A DNA stretch of 64,000 bases from Artemia franciscana (Eukaryota > Arthropoda > Branchiopoda > Anostraca > Artemiidae): NCBI RefSeq assembly GCF_032884065.1, contig NC_088867.1, positions 42,871,741-42,935,740 on the forward strand. The letters are read 5' to 3'. This document shows, piece after piece, positions 52,790 through 64,000 of this stretch. The position numbers and the translations under genes were made by a program. The notes under the pieces were generated by a model. It was not told the DNA's origin and did not search any database. It saw only the letters and a list, made by a program, of their open reading frames with translations. Position 1 is the first letter of the stretch, and every line of letters begins with the position of its first letter.

Positions 52790-55030
52790 TTGAATTACCT
52801 TAAATTGCAGCTTGGAGCAAATCTAAGGATTTTCCATCTTTGTAATGCTCTGTTATGACTTCTGTGGGTTGTTTGATGCAGTTGCTTGCTACATTTGGGT
52901 TGAAGACTCAACATCTTCCCAGCTGTACAGAAACTCTTACTGTAGTCATTCTTTGTCAATATTTTGCTTGAATGCACCCACTGAACCAGCAGCTACTGTA
53001 TCTTCAGAGAGTTGATTCCACAAGTTTGTTACTCACTGGCTGAAGCAATGGCTTCTTTCTTGGATTAAGGAGCGTTTCTTGAAGATTTTCTTGGAATGCC
53101 CTCTTGTCACTGAACGTTCCAGGGAGGGGGGGGGAGACCAGGGGGGATATTTTTAAAATAATTTTGTGGGCCATAGTCAAGTTACCATTTTTTCTCTGGT
53201 ATGTGAGAGTAGGAAGCTTCAAGTGATGTAAACGCTCTTTGTATGGCATTTGTTTGAGGTCTTTGACCATTTTGGTTGCTCTTCATTGTACTCTGTCTTG
53301 TATTTCTTCGTCCTTCTTGAAACAGGGTGATGCCATTCCAACCTCAGGTGTGGGCAAACTAGTGCCTTGTAGAGCTTCATAAACACACATGGGTGTCTTC
53401 TAGAGACAGTTCTTTTGATCATTCCCAGACATTGGAGGGCATATAACAATACAGATTTTGCATGGGTGCTGTAAGTTGATGACCAGCAATGACTCCAAGA
53501 TCTCTTTCTTCAGAGACTGCAAAAAAGGGGTTACCTTGGAGATGGTACTGCTGATGTGTATTATGACTGCCAAAGTGAATTACATGCCATATATCAGCAT
53601 TGAAAGAGAGGAGGCATGCATCAGCCCCCATGTATCAAGTCCCAAGAACGTCAAGATCCTTTTGGATACATTGCAGGTCAGAGGGTGTAGCTGCTTTACA
53701 ACAAGTTTTGAATTGCCAGCATAAACAGTGAGGAAGTTCAAGAGAAGATAGGGTGTATCATTTATATAGAAATTGAAGAGACTTGGCCCAAGAATGGCCC
53801 TTTTGGAAATACGGCTCAAAATAATTGTAGATGAGGAGAAATGAGGGACACCTTGAGAGTCATGAACTCTTACAACTTGTGTTCTTTCTGGAAGGAGACT
53901 CATTATCCACTAGACAGTAACATCATTAACAGCTGCTGCTTTTAGTTTGGTGATGAGGAATTCGTAACAAACCCAGTCAAATGGTTTTAAGAGGTCCCAG
54001 AGCACCATGTCAACAGGAAAATCTTTATCAAACAATGATATAACATAATCATATGTTTTTATTAGATGAGTATCAATAGATCTTAAAGATCTGAAGCTAT
54101 ATTGAATGGAAGTGAGAAAGTTGTTAATTTCCAAGTGCTGAATTAGAGCTATGTTGACAAATCTCTCAAGCACCTTTGCAACTGCAGAAATGATGCTGAT
54201 GAGATGGTAATTTTCTGCATGATCGTTGGGGCATTTTTTTTTGTGGATTGGTGTGCTATAGGATGTTTTTCAATCCAACAGTAGTTCTCCATTTTGTAGG
54301 GAAAGCTAAAAGAGTCTACACAGGGGAGAAATGAGAACATTTCAGCATCCCTTGAGGAGCCTTGTGTGTATCCCAACTGATCCTTTGAATTTTTCAACAT
54401 CAAGTTTATCAAGGCTAGTAACACCATTTCTTCAGTAATTGACTATTTTGGCATTGGGTCAGATATTAAATTAGATGGTACTGTAGGGATAGTTGGACAA
54501 AATTGGATGAAGGCAGAGGCAAACTGAGCATTCAACAAATTAGCCTTATCTACTGACAATGAGTGGAGGTTGAGTGGATTATGTTTGAGGTTGGGAATGG
54601 TGTGACAGCTAGAATTTTTAGTAGAAACATGTCTCAAGAAAGATTTGGGATTTGCCTCGATATATGTGGCAAGCTTCTCCTCATGTTGAGACTTCAGTTC
54701 CCCAACTGAATTAGAGGCAAGGTTCTAAGCCATCAAATACCTCTGCCAACTTTCTTGTGTTTTCTCCTTGTTATACCTTTTCCAGGCTCTGGCTTCCCTG
54801 TTGATTATTCTTTTTGCATCCTTTGTGAGAAATGGACGTGTTTTTGACTGTTTTTGGCATAGGGCAGAGGAGTGCTTTTTCTCAATTGATAGGAGGACTT
54901 CCCTAATATTTGTCCATGATATGTTGATATCACAAATGATTAGTTCTGACCAATTTACTGAGGCTAGTTCCTCCTGTATTGCTTGATAGTCAATAAAGTT
55001 TGACAACAAAGATTTAGGTTGCAGACAATT
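52790..55030 (-). mobile_element. CR1/L2-type LINE, RT region, decayed
   Basis: On the - strand the order is RPFLTKDAKRIINREARAWKRYNKE, a linker SVDKANLLNAQFASAF, then RT: LERFVNIALIQHLEINNFLTSIQYSFR, DKDFPVDMVLWDLLKPFDWV, ILGPSLFNFYINDTPYLL, and LTVYAGNSKLVV where the catalytic YADD has become YAGN. A thumb-like EERDLGVIAGHQL follows and the C-terminal FSQ.VTNLWNQLSEDTV..GSV.AFK. The 3' end (52800-52850) is shared with the LINE at 58.9-61.6 kb. Many frame breaks. The endonuclease is missing. Confidence 0.8.
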
Positions 55031-55489
55031 ATGACAATAGTATAATCACTGCACAGATTGATCTAAAACATAGCTTCCTTTTGTATTTCTCTGCATAATA
55101 ACCTTATTAGATTCTTTCATTTGTGATTTTTTTTTTTTCCTCTTTTTTATGCTCCTTTTTTTTTCTTTTTTTGAGTGTTACTTGGTATTATACTATTGAA
55201 TAGTGCAGGTGAGAAATATATAACATTAACAATAGTAATAGGCAGTTTCCTACTCTTAAAGTGTATTATTACTTATTAGCAAAGGGGTCAATCCACAAAA
55301 CTTAAGGGGGGGAGGCATTTTTCATTTTTTTAAACCTAGGGGAGCAATGTTTCTTCTTTTCTTATGTTCTTCAATATAAATCTCCAAAAATTAGTTTTCA
55401 ATGAAAATACCTGAAGAGGAGGTTTTAAAATGTAGAGCAGCAAAAACTGATGAACCTGTTTTCCACGGGGAAGGTATTCCCCCTCCTTA

Positions 55490-57960
55490 CTGGTGCAAAT
55501 GATTGTAATAGAACAAGAGCTAAATTATATGTTAGTTGGGGACCTACTAATTGCAGGTGACTTCAACCAGCCAAACATAATCTGGAAAGACCAGTTTCCC
55601 TATGTCTCTTCTAGTCCTACAAGTCCCATCATTGACATTATTCATAACGTCCTTCTCTGTCAAATTGTCAACCAGCCAACACGTTTCAGGGATGGCCAGC
55701 AGCCTGGCCTTCTCAACTTGGTATTTCCAGAGACCAGAAGCGCTTCTGTTCATTTCGTGCATGCCCCCAATTAGAAATAATAACCATGTTGTCATAGATA
55801 CTAGAACAACGTTCCCCAGAACAACAAATCGCTACATCAAGAAGACCTTCATTAATTATGAGAATATTCAAATGGATCTTGACAGCGTTGCATTGGATGA
55901 TGTCTTATCTGGCTCTCTAGAACAGCAATGGCAGTGCTTCAAAAAACTACTAATCAACGATACGAATCAGTACACTTCAAGTAAACTTGTCCCAAAACTA
56001 TAAACACTTCCAGTAATGACAAGAAATATTAAGAGGGAAATCAACCATAAAAGCAGATATTGGAAAAAAAATAAACTGCACCAATCACCTGATTACAGAG
56101 AGAAGTATAGGAATAGCCAGAATAAACTTAAAACTTGATGCAGGCCTTGCATATGAACTTTGAATCTTAACTTGCTTATGAAGGCAAGACTAACCCAAAA
56201 ACGTTTTAGCAGTATGTCTCTAGCCAAGACCACAATAGACAAATGTATTAAAAAACTGATAATCAAGGAAGATGGAGAAGTTACAGAAACTAATAAACTT
56301 GCTAATTTACTGAAACAGAGATTTGTATCAGTTTTCACCACTGAGCCTGATGGCCCTTTACCTTCCCCACCATACTACAATGTAAAAGCATCAATGAAAA
56401 GTACCATGGTATCATATGCAGATGTCCTCATAGGTTTACAAAGAAATTACTACTAAAAGAAATTGCAGAAGTGGTAGCAGATCCTCTCACAAGAATCTTT
56501 CAGACATCACTTACCACTAGAGAGCTCCCAGCAGACTAGAAAGCAGCCAACATAACTCCAGTATTCAAAAAAGGTGACTGCACCAAGCCTGAGAGTTATC
56601 AACCTATCAGCCTAACCTCAGTTGTGGTCAAGATGCTTGAATGCATAGTCAATGATTCATTGCTTGAACATTTAACCACAAACAAGATCTTGTCACCCAA
56701 GCAGCATGGATTCCAGTCAGGAAAATCAATCAAAACAAACTTGTTGGAATCATGCAAACAAATTATAATCCTGATTGACCAAGGACACCCAGTTGACCTA
56801 CTGCTACTAGACTTTGCTATGGCTTTTGACAAAGTGCCACAAAGTCAACTGCACTCAAAATTATCAATTTTAAATCTAATCACTAACATATGGGACCATC
56901 TAGTGAAAAGAGAAGAAAAAAGGGACCTTGATGTGATCATTGATGAGGGGTTGAGGTTCCATAGCCATGTCCAGCATGTTGCCTCCCAAGCAAACTCCAT
57001 CCTTGTGCTATTACAAAAGGACCATCAGTAGCCAAGAGGCAATAATATTCATAAAACTTTTTTAAGGCTCTGGTTAGACACCATCTTGATTTTGGCATCT
57101 GCCTGGCTGGTAATTCTTACTTGCAAGATGTTAGGCTTATCAAAAATATTAAGAGACAAGCAACAAAGTGCGTGAAAAGCCTAAAATCAGCTTCATACAA
57201 GGAACATCTCAAGCCAACTACCCTTGTCTACAGACACATGCATAGTGATATGACACTGACTTATAAACACTAAAAGAAAAACTCCACCATCTTCAAGCAC
57301 AACCACAGTACTAGCCATCCTCTCACAAGAGGACATTCAAAGAAGCTACCAAAATTAAGCTCCAGATAAAGAATTTGTCAAATATATTTTTCATGAAGAG
57401 TAATTAACCACTGGAATGAATTGAAGGGATCTACTATCAATGATCCTTCTATCCAGTCTTTCAAGCATCAACTTGACAAGGAGTGGGAGAAGAAGCAGTG
57501 GAGGTTTGACTGCAAATCATCAAGTCAAGTGCACTACAAGTCTGGAGGACCTTAAAGCTCCAAAATAGATTAAGATGATTATAGTAGTTTGTTTCTTTCT
57601 GCTACTTTGTGTAACTGGCTTCTTTTTTTTATCAAATCTTGACTGTGTTCTTGCATCAAATCAGATAAACAGAACTATTTAAGGATGGATTACATTTGGA
57701 AAACTTTGTGGACTCTTATAGTGTAAATTCATTATTATGTAAGATCTTTTAGAAGATGGTGTATATTCTGGTAGTTTTGCCTGATTTAATAGCTCACTAT
57801 CTAGTAGTGATTTTTACCAGGACAAATATAAGAGTCCTAGGTTTAGTTCTGAAATATTAACTGTATTAGTTGTGTAACTCTATATTGTTTATTACTGGTA
57901 TTTATGTGTCTAAGTGAAAGCTTTCTGTGTTGTGATAATAATAAATAAACAAATAAACAT
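55490..57960 (+). mobile_element. CR1/L2-type LINE with endonuclease and partial RT
   Basis: LLIAGDFNQPNIIWKDQFPYV (55540-55600) is the APE-endonuclease motif GDFN with its usual downstream text; SPTSPIIDIIHNVLLCQIVNQPTRF follows. After shifted linker sequence, RT begins: AANITPVFKKGDC, YQPISLTSVVVKMLECIVND and HGFQSGKSIKTNLLESCKQI, then GHPVDLLLLDFAMAFDKVP. The palm with YADD has been deleted: the next frame jumps to REEKRDLDVIIDEGLRFHSHVQH. The copy ends near an A-rich tail (AATAATAAATAAACAAATAAAC at 57936-57958). Several breaks; inactive. Confidence 0.85.
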
Positions 57961-58770
57961 CTTAGAAATCACTGTGCCAAGGCTGGAAGTCTAAGAAAGC
58001 AAACTTTAAAAAAAAATCTATTTAGTGAAATAGAATTATATCGACTGCAAGGCTTGTCTCTTTCTTGCAAGTTAGGATAATATCTTCTCATAAATTCTGG
58101 TTCTAAAGGTATGTCTATCTCTTAGCTACCTCATTAAAGAGTTAATTGGAAAAAATACTGTACAAATTAGATATATTCAATGAATTTTCAATAGTGCAAC
58201 TCTTTTTTTCCTGCTACTAGCTTGCCATTAAATCAATAATAAGAAGAGTCATGCTATTGAGAGGGATCATCTGTTAAAATGTATTGAGTGGGACTTAGAC
58301 TACTTTTGGGTAATATATTTGCACATTAGGGAAGTGGAGTGAGGGGGTAAAGTAAAGCTGTCTGTATATAGGAACAATAAAAGCAGGTATTTTAGAATGT
58401 TTTAAAGTAAAGAGCCTAGACTAGTTCCAAAAATTCTGGTGTTTCCTTAGGGAGAATAGAAGTGCTAAACTATTACAAGAAAAGCTTATCCACTGTATAG
58501 CCCATATTATATATTAATCATGCCATACAATCAAAAAGAGACCAATCCTCTTCTTTCAACACGTGTACCTGTAAATTGAACTGAATATGACAAAATCAAG
58601 AAATGAACAAATGCATGGGAAATATATAATTTGAGCTATATATTTGCGCATTAAGACAGGAGGGATTGGGAGTAAAGTATAGTATGACTCTAGTCAAAAT
58701 TAGTTAACTAAAAGCATACTGCATAGCCTATTATGAATTAAAAATTGTTTTCCCAACATGTTTCCTTCTC
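57961..58770. other. Unannotated stretch
   Basis: AT-rich, between two LINEs; no coding frame or element end recognised. Confidence 0.45.
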
Positions 58771-58845
58771 TGTAAATATTTTGCTGTTCATATTGTTGAC
58801 TTACGAATAATGCAAATATACCACTCAATGCCTTTTTATGCTTTT
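58771..58845. mobile_element. Left piece of a foldback MITE (family B), split by a LINE
   Basis: TGTAAATATTTTGCTGTTCA and TATACCACTCAATGCCTTTTTATGC match the left arm of the element at 62996-63418. The match stops exactly where the LINE 3' end (ACCTTAAACTGCAGCTTGG) begins. Matching right-arm text is found at 62136-62192 and 62928-62977, beyond the LINE. Confidence 0.6.
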
Positions 58846-58849
58846 ACCT

Positions 58850-61640
58850 TAAACTGCAGCTTGGAACAATCTAAGGATTTTCTCCTTGTAGGCTCTTTGA
58901 AGAATTAAAGATGAGTTGAAGACTCATAGGCTGCCAAATCATACTTCCACTCAACATCACCCCATTCAGCATTCACTCTTGATTTGAAAGTGTCAAGACA
59001 TGTTGCAGAGACAGCATATTCTGACAGTCTATTCCAAAGGCTGGTGATTCTGTTTGAAAAGAACTGATCTCTCTGGTAGAGTCTGTATGACATCTTAAAC
59101 ATTTTCTTTGGGTGACATCTGGTAGAAGAGGCAGCAGCAAACAAGAATAAATCAGGGACAATGTTTGAAGGCCATCATGACATCCCTGTGTTTGCACCCA
59201 TATGTTAGGCTTGGTAGTTTGAGGGAACAGAGATGTCCACACTAGGGGACTGCTTGGAATTTGCTAATCAACTTTGTTGCTCACCTCTGGACTGCTTCTA
59301 GGATGAATTTGTCTTTTTTGTAAAATGGGAGATGCAAGTGTCATGCCAACTTCAAGTTTAGGTTGAACTTAACTTGAATCTGGATAACCTTCCTAGACTC
59401 TGGTTAGCTGATGAAGCAGCAATAGCAGCATGAGAATCAAATTTAAGTTTCTCATCAACCAAAACACCCAGATCTCTATCCTTGGGAAAAGCCTCAAGTG
59501 GTAGGTCATTGAGAGTGTACCCAAAACGTAAGTTATTTTTTCCAAAATGAAGGACATGACATTTAAATGTGTTGAAGCTCAATAGCCAGGCATTTATCCA
59601 ATTATTAAGCTCATTTATATCACCTTGAAAAACATCTCCATCAGGTTGGTTTCTGACACCAATAATTTTGGAATCATCTGCATATAAAGTTAAATATTTG
59701 TGTACTAAACTAGGGGCATCATTAACAAAAATATTGAAGAGGGTAGGGCCAAGGATAGTACATTGCAGCATACCACTCTTGACTAGTGAATTGGAATAAA
59801 GCAACATTCCATGAGATGTGAATATTCTGACCTGTTGAGTCCTTTCAGCAAGAAATGCCTTAATCCAGCCAACAACTCGGTTGTTTATTTTTCCAGCATG
59901 TAACTTGACAATCAGTCTCATGTGGCAGACCCTATCAAAGGCTTTGTTTAGGTCAAAGATGGAAACATCAACAGGAATTCCCTTATCTATTAGATCTGTA
60001 GATTCCCTTATAGTAGATCTATAAGATTGAAAGAATGCAGTAAATCTGAGTCAACAGTTCTACCAATTTGGAAACCATGTTGAGAATGTGAAGGATGCCA
60101 TTCTTTTCAAGGTGTTTAATAATAGCATCATCAACTATTCCTTCAATCACTTTGACAACAGAAGAGGTAATACTGATTGGCCTGTAGTTTGCAGCAGAAT
60201 TTCTTTTATGTATGCTTTTCTCCAATCCACCAGAAGTTGTGCAGCTTTGAATGAATTTTAGAAGATTACAGCTAGTGGTGTAGCTAGGATATCTTTAGTA
60301 TATTTGAGAAGCCAAGGATGAATATTGTCAAGACCCTCAGTTTTATTAACATTAGTGGAAGCAAGTTTCTTATTCACCATGCATTCAGTTACTTCAATAT
60401 CTGGCATAGCAGTAGTGATAGGGTAAGAAGAGAGTGCAGGGGGTGGGACATCCCGACCATGAAGAAATACTGAGGAAAATTGTTTGTTCAAGACTTCTGC
60501 TTTACTTTCAGGTGTGGATATCACATGTCCATTTTCCCATAAATCTGGAACCATGTGTCTGGCTGGTTTTTTAGTTGATGCATGCCTACAAAAGAGTTTG
60601 GGATTTACCTTGATTTGTTGAGCCAGTTTATTTTTGTAATTTGATTTCAATTTTTTAATGTTATTTCTAACAAGATTTCTAGCTACCTGGTATCTTTCAG
60701 TTATAGGATTGTATATCCTATATTAAAGTCCTATCTTTGCAATACTTCTTCCATGCTTTGGATTTTCTTTGGTGAGATTATGAATAAAAGGAATTAGATT
60801 TGGCAGTGTTTTAGGCTGTCTAATCATCCTGATGCTAGTATGTCTCAATTCAGCACTAAGTAATAAAGTTCTGAAGATATGCCAAGAAGTCTTGAGATCA
60901 TCATCTGTGGTAAGCTAGCTAGGCTCCAGTTAATAAATGGTAAATCTCTATGTGATCAATAAATCAGCAACACTTATAAGTAGTTTGTTTGCTGTGAATA
61001 TTAATTGTAGAGAGAATTTTAACATGGCCACTTTTTCCAAGGGGGGGGGACAGATAATCATTACTTATCAATATCTCAGGACTAGAAACAAAAACTAGGT
61101 CAAGAAGGATGGACTCTAATCACTACAAATTCTTGTAGGCTCATTCATAGTTTGGTATGGATAACTGTTTGATAGACAAGATGCAAAGGGAGAGCCTGTA
61201 GTTTGTGTTTTTGATGACCTGTATCAATCAATCCATACAATTTCTGGCAGGTTGAAATCATCAACTATAGTTGTCTCAAAAGATTTAATTTTTAAGATAT
61301 CAGACACTACTTCCATAGGGGCATTTTCACTAATAATCTGGCTTGGAGAACAAGGGCTACAATATGCATATCCAAAGCATATTATATTATTGTCAGTAGT
61401 TATAGTTAACTGCACTGTTTCAATCCAAGGTCTATAATTGTTTGTGGGAATAATAGTATCCACCTACAGCGGCTCCCTAACAAAAATAGCCACTCCTCTC
61501 CTACAATCAGGGTCCAATAAATTTAAAAGAAAGTTTATAACCATTGGTTCTGATGTTAGAATTTGGTATTGCTAAATTTGAGGCACACTTCCACAATTGC
61601 AAGTATATCAGCTTGTTCTTTTAAAAGAACAAAGGCAGTC
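58850..61640 (-). mobile_element. CR1/L2-type LINE with endonuclease and RT, most complete in the window
   Basis: Order on the - strand: endonuclease pieces EVCLKFSNTKF, RRGVAIFVREPL, VQLTITTDNNIICFGYAYCSPCSPSQI and FETTIVDDFNLPEIVW (GDFN changed to DDFN). Then QIKVNPKLFCRHASTKKPAR.MVPDLW. RT: NSAANYRPISITSSVVKVIEGIVDDAIIKHLEKNGIL, a shifted block, VGWIKAFLAERTQQVRIF, SGMLQCTILGPTLFNIFVND and LTLYADDSKIIG with YADD intact. Thumb: FPKDRDLGVLVDEKLKFDSH. C-terminus: LYQRDQFFSNRITSLWNRLSE. A handful of frame breaks and the endonuclease change make it inactive. It shares its 3' end with the LINE at 52.8-55.0 kb. Confidence 0.88.
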
Positions 61641-62135
61641 TTGTTCTATTTATTTGAAGCTATTTATAGGTGTGTGGAAGGAGCCAAAGGACAAAATAGG
61701 AGTTCCATTTGTGATGGACTTGAAGGATGGTTCAAAAGTTCATTAATACTTAACAGGTCTTTACTATCTACTATATAGCAATTCACACATCTTACAGGGC
61801 TGGCAGAAGGGGCATCTAATAGTCCATGGCCTGGTGGGAATACCCTCCACCTGGATGGATCAAGTTTTTTGCAATAATCTTCCTGCAGTTAATAGCCAGG
61901 TTTGGCTCACCTAGCTCAGTTTGGCACCTGAGTTTAGCAGCCAAGGATTTTCTTTTTTCCTGGTCTTCCCAAGATGCATCTGCCCTAAACTGAATTTCTT
62001 GTCAGAGTTCATATAATCTTTGTAAGATACATTTTTTTAATGTCTAGGTTTTGGACAGAGAAAAGGATATGAGGGCAGCAAACTTGGGGCAGATTCTTGG
62101 TGACTGAAACCTGCCTGTCTGATGGGTTACTGGGT
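61641..62135. other. Unannotated stretch
   Basis: May contain degraded 5' sequence of the LINE just described; nothing else recognised. Confidence 0.4.
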
Positions 62136-62200
62136 GGTTAAAGCAATTATTATATTCAGAAAGAGCATAAAAGATGGGATTTAGTGGTATGTTCAATTTG

Positions 62201-62927
62201 GTAAAATTCTAGTTTATTGACTTTTGGCTATCTTGGAAAGGGGTTAGGCTAGGAAAATGAAACTTTCAGGCATTGGCCTAAAGGCTAAAGTATATCAAGG
62301 GAAGGTATTTTGAAGTACCTACCTCTACTCCTTCTACCTCTAGAGGGTCCTGACCTTTAAAAATATGTATGTTATCAAAGCGAAACCTTGCAAAATAGAT
62401 CTTCAGCTTGAATGAAGTACAACAAAATTATTTTCAGCTTCACAACTTTGCTCAATCCTAATTTATAAGGTTTTAAAGATATGCAAATACATTTCCTAAA
62501 TTTTCCTTGAATGAAGAACAACAAAATAGTTTTTAGCTTCACAACTTTACTCAATCCCAATTTATAAGGTCTTAAAGATATGTAAATACATTTCCTAAAT
62601 TTTGAAAAAAACATTGATATGGCTCAGAATTCTACTCAAATAACAGGAATTCAATAACAAATAACAAGAATCAGAACTAAAGGCAGAGAAAAAGCAACTG
62701 GTAACTGAAAATTAAGGTAAAATGTTGTTTTGTCAAAATTTCAATAGGTATAGACCTGTCATGTAGGCAAATTTCAGGGCTCTCTAGAGGGAGAAGGAGT
62801 GGAGGTGGGTACTTCAAATTACCTTCCTGGGATATACTTTAGCCTGTAGACCCATCTCTGAAAGTTTCATTTTCCTAACCTAACCTCTTTCTAAGATAGC
62901 CAAAAGTCAATAAACTAGATTTTTGCC
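62201..62927. mobile_element. Foldback MITE family A, 727 bp, exact target duplication
   Basis: Starts GGTAAAATTCTAGTTTATTG and ends CAATAAACTAGATTTTTGCC; the inverted arms extend at least 130 bp (GCTATCTTGGAAAGGGGTTAGG, CTCTACTCCTTCTACCTCTAGAG and inverses). Exact octamers TTCAATTT flank it (62193-62200 and 62928-62935). A ~95-bp internal direct duplication (AGCTTCACAACTTTRCTCAAT twice, near 62437 and 62537) is unique to this copy. It is non-coding and landed in the right arm of a family B element. Confidence 0.92.
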
Positions 62928-62995
62928 TTCAATTTATTTGTAGACCAAGGTCACTAACATGAACAAAAATATTTACCTCCTCAATAGCCCCTAAT

Positions 62996-63418
62996 GGTAA
63001 ATATATGACTGTTCATATTATTGACTTGCCAAAAAGTGAACATACCACTTGATGCCTTTTTATGCTCTTTATGAATAGCCTAGCCTATAATAATTGCTTC
63101 TATCACAAATTCAAATTTAAGCACTTTTTGAGCTTACTAAATCCAACCTAACCTTATTATAAATAATTTTGGCACTGAGAAAATGTAGTATTATTTTGTC
63201 AAAATGACACTGAGAAAACAGTATTATTTTGTTGAAAAAAACTGACAGCTCAAAATTTAATTGAAAATTAGTCATTTTCAAGAGCTAAAAAATCACTTAA
63301 ATTTGAATTTGTGATAGAAGCAATTATTATATTTGTAGAGAGCATAAAAAAAGCATCAAGTGGTAGCCTATGTTCACTTTATTGGTAAGTCAATAATATG
63401 AACAATCATATATTTACC
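62996..63418. mobile_element. Foldback MITE family B, 423 bp, 8-bp target duplication
   Basis: Inverted arms of about 125 bp: GGTAAATATATGACTGTTCA on the left and TGAACAATCATATATTTACC on the right, continuing through TATTGACTTRCCAAWAA, CACTTGATGC, TTTTTATGCTCT and TTGCTTCTATCACAAATTC. Flanks CCCCTAAT and CCTCTAAT differ at one base. Short centre, no coding sequence. The GG..CC ends and 8-bp duplication are shared with family A although the arms differ, so the same transposase may have moved both. Confidence 0.88.
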
Positions 63419-63426
63419 CCTCTAAT

Positions 63427-64000
63427 CTAGGCTTATGCCTAAACTACTTTCCCAGATAGCAATAAGCTCCTCAAAATGAGCTTAACCTACTTAAGAAAAG
63501 GAGTTTATTACCCAAGAAGCAATATTTCCCCAGGCTTCTACAGGATTTGAGGGGATGGTTGTAAAGGCTACAAACCTTAATCATAAAAATTAAACCCATA
63601 CTTTTCTCATTTGCTTTTTGACCAAAAAGCACAAAAAGGCCCAGATCTTGGATGCAAACACCAAGAGTGACCTAAAACCCATATCACAGTTTCCCTTCAT
63701 TTGATATAATTTTAAATTTTCATGTCTTTGCCATTTCTGATGACAATGATGCACAATTATTCAGCGTTGCCAACGTTCATAAACTATAAGATCTGTCAGA
63801 CAGATTTAAGGGTCACTCAACAGATAAGGGTCACTATGTGCATTTTAGGAGTATTTTTAAATTCTTCCCTACTGGACCTCTTCTATCCATTTTTTAAATT
63901 TCTGAACTGAGATTATCTCCGTCCTTTTAATCTATGGCGTACTTTTTTTTAATTTTCCTTGAGCAAAAACACATGCAGGCAGGATTATCGCTGGTTTTGC
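63427..64000. other. Right-edge stretch, nothing recognised
   Basis: AT-rich. No coding frame with a domain, no further MITE end. The CTDNEP1 exon for the membrane helix was not found here. Confidence 0.45.

Overview
The window looks like repeat-rich, AT-rich nuclear DNA of an invertebrate animal. It has spliced genes with GT..AG introns, long A/T and C/G homopolymer runs, and wall-to-wall transposon debris. An arthropod, possibly a crustacean, is my guess from the style of the LINEs and host proteins, but the sequence does not prove it. Only two host genes are recognisable. Pex14 is on the + strand: four exons between 10631 and 20554 reach the stop codon, and the exon for the first residues was not found. 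CTDNEP1 (Dullard) is on the - strand: three exons at 51730-51664, 50255-50065 and 47378-47150, with both the first and last coding parts not found. The two genes converge, with about 26.6 kb between their recognised parts.

Layout. 1-1.35 kb: direct and tandem repeats. 1.37-2.32 kb: a decayed PIF/Harbinger transposase. 3.2-3.78 kb: a Helitron remnant. 4.29-5.79 kb: a foldback MITE with two other MITEs inside it. 6.9-7.3 kb: a LINE scrap. 8.18-10.56 kb: a complete hAT transposon with an open transposase, lying just upstream of the first recognised Pex14 exon. 10.6-20.9 kb: Pex14, its introns holding LINE 3' ends, a foldback structure and a second hAT remnant. 22.7-24.3 kb: an internally deleted LINE. 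24.3-41 kb: no host gene seen, only tandem and inverted repeats, hAT MITEs and LINE scraps. 41.4-45.9 kb: a broken copy of a gene family I could not classify. 47.1-51.7 kb: CTDNEP1 exons with an RTE-like LINE in one intron. 52-61.6 kb: three CR1/L2-type LINEs in alternating orientation plus one more reverse-transcriptase scrap. 58.8-63.4 kb: foldback elements nested with a LINE.

The best-supported unusual content is a set of GG-ended, long-terminal-inverted-repeat, non-autonomous elements with 8-bp target duplications. The duplications are exact in two copies and 7 of 8 in a third. They occur nested in one another near both ends of the window. Next are the complete hAT element, which looks young, and the unclassified 41.4-45.9 kb family. 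I saw no rRNA genes, convincing tRNA genes or CRISPR arrays.
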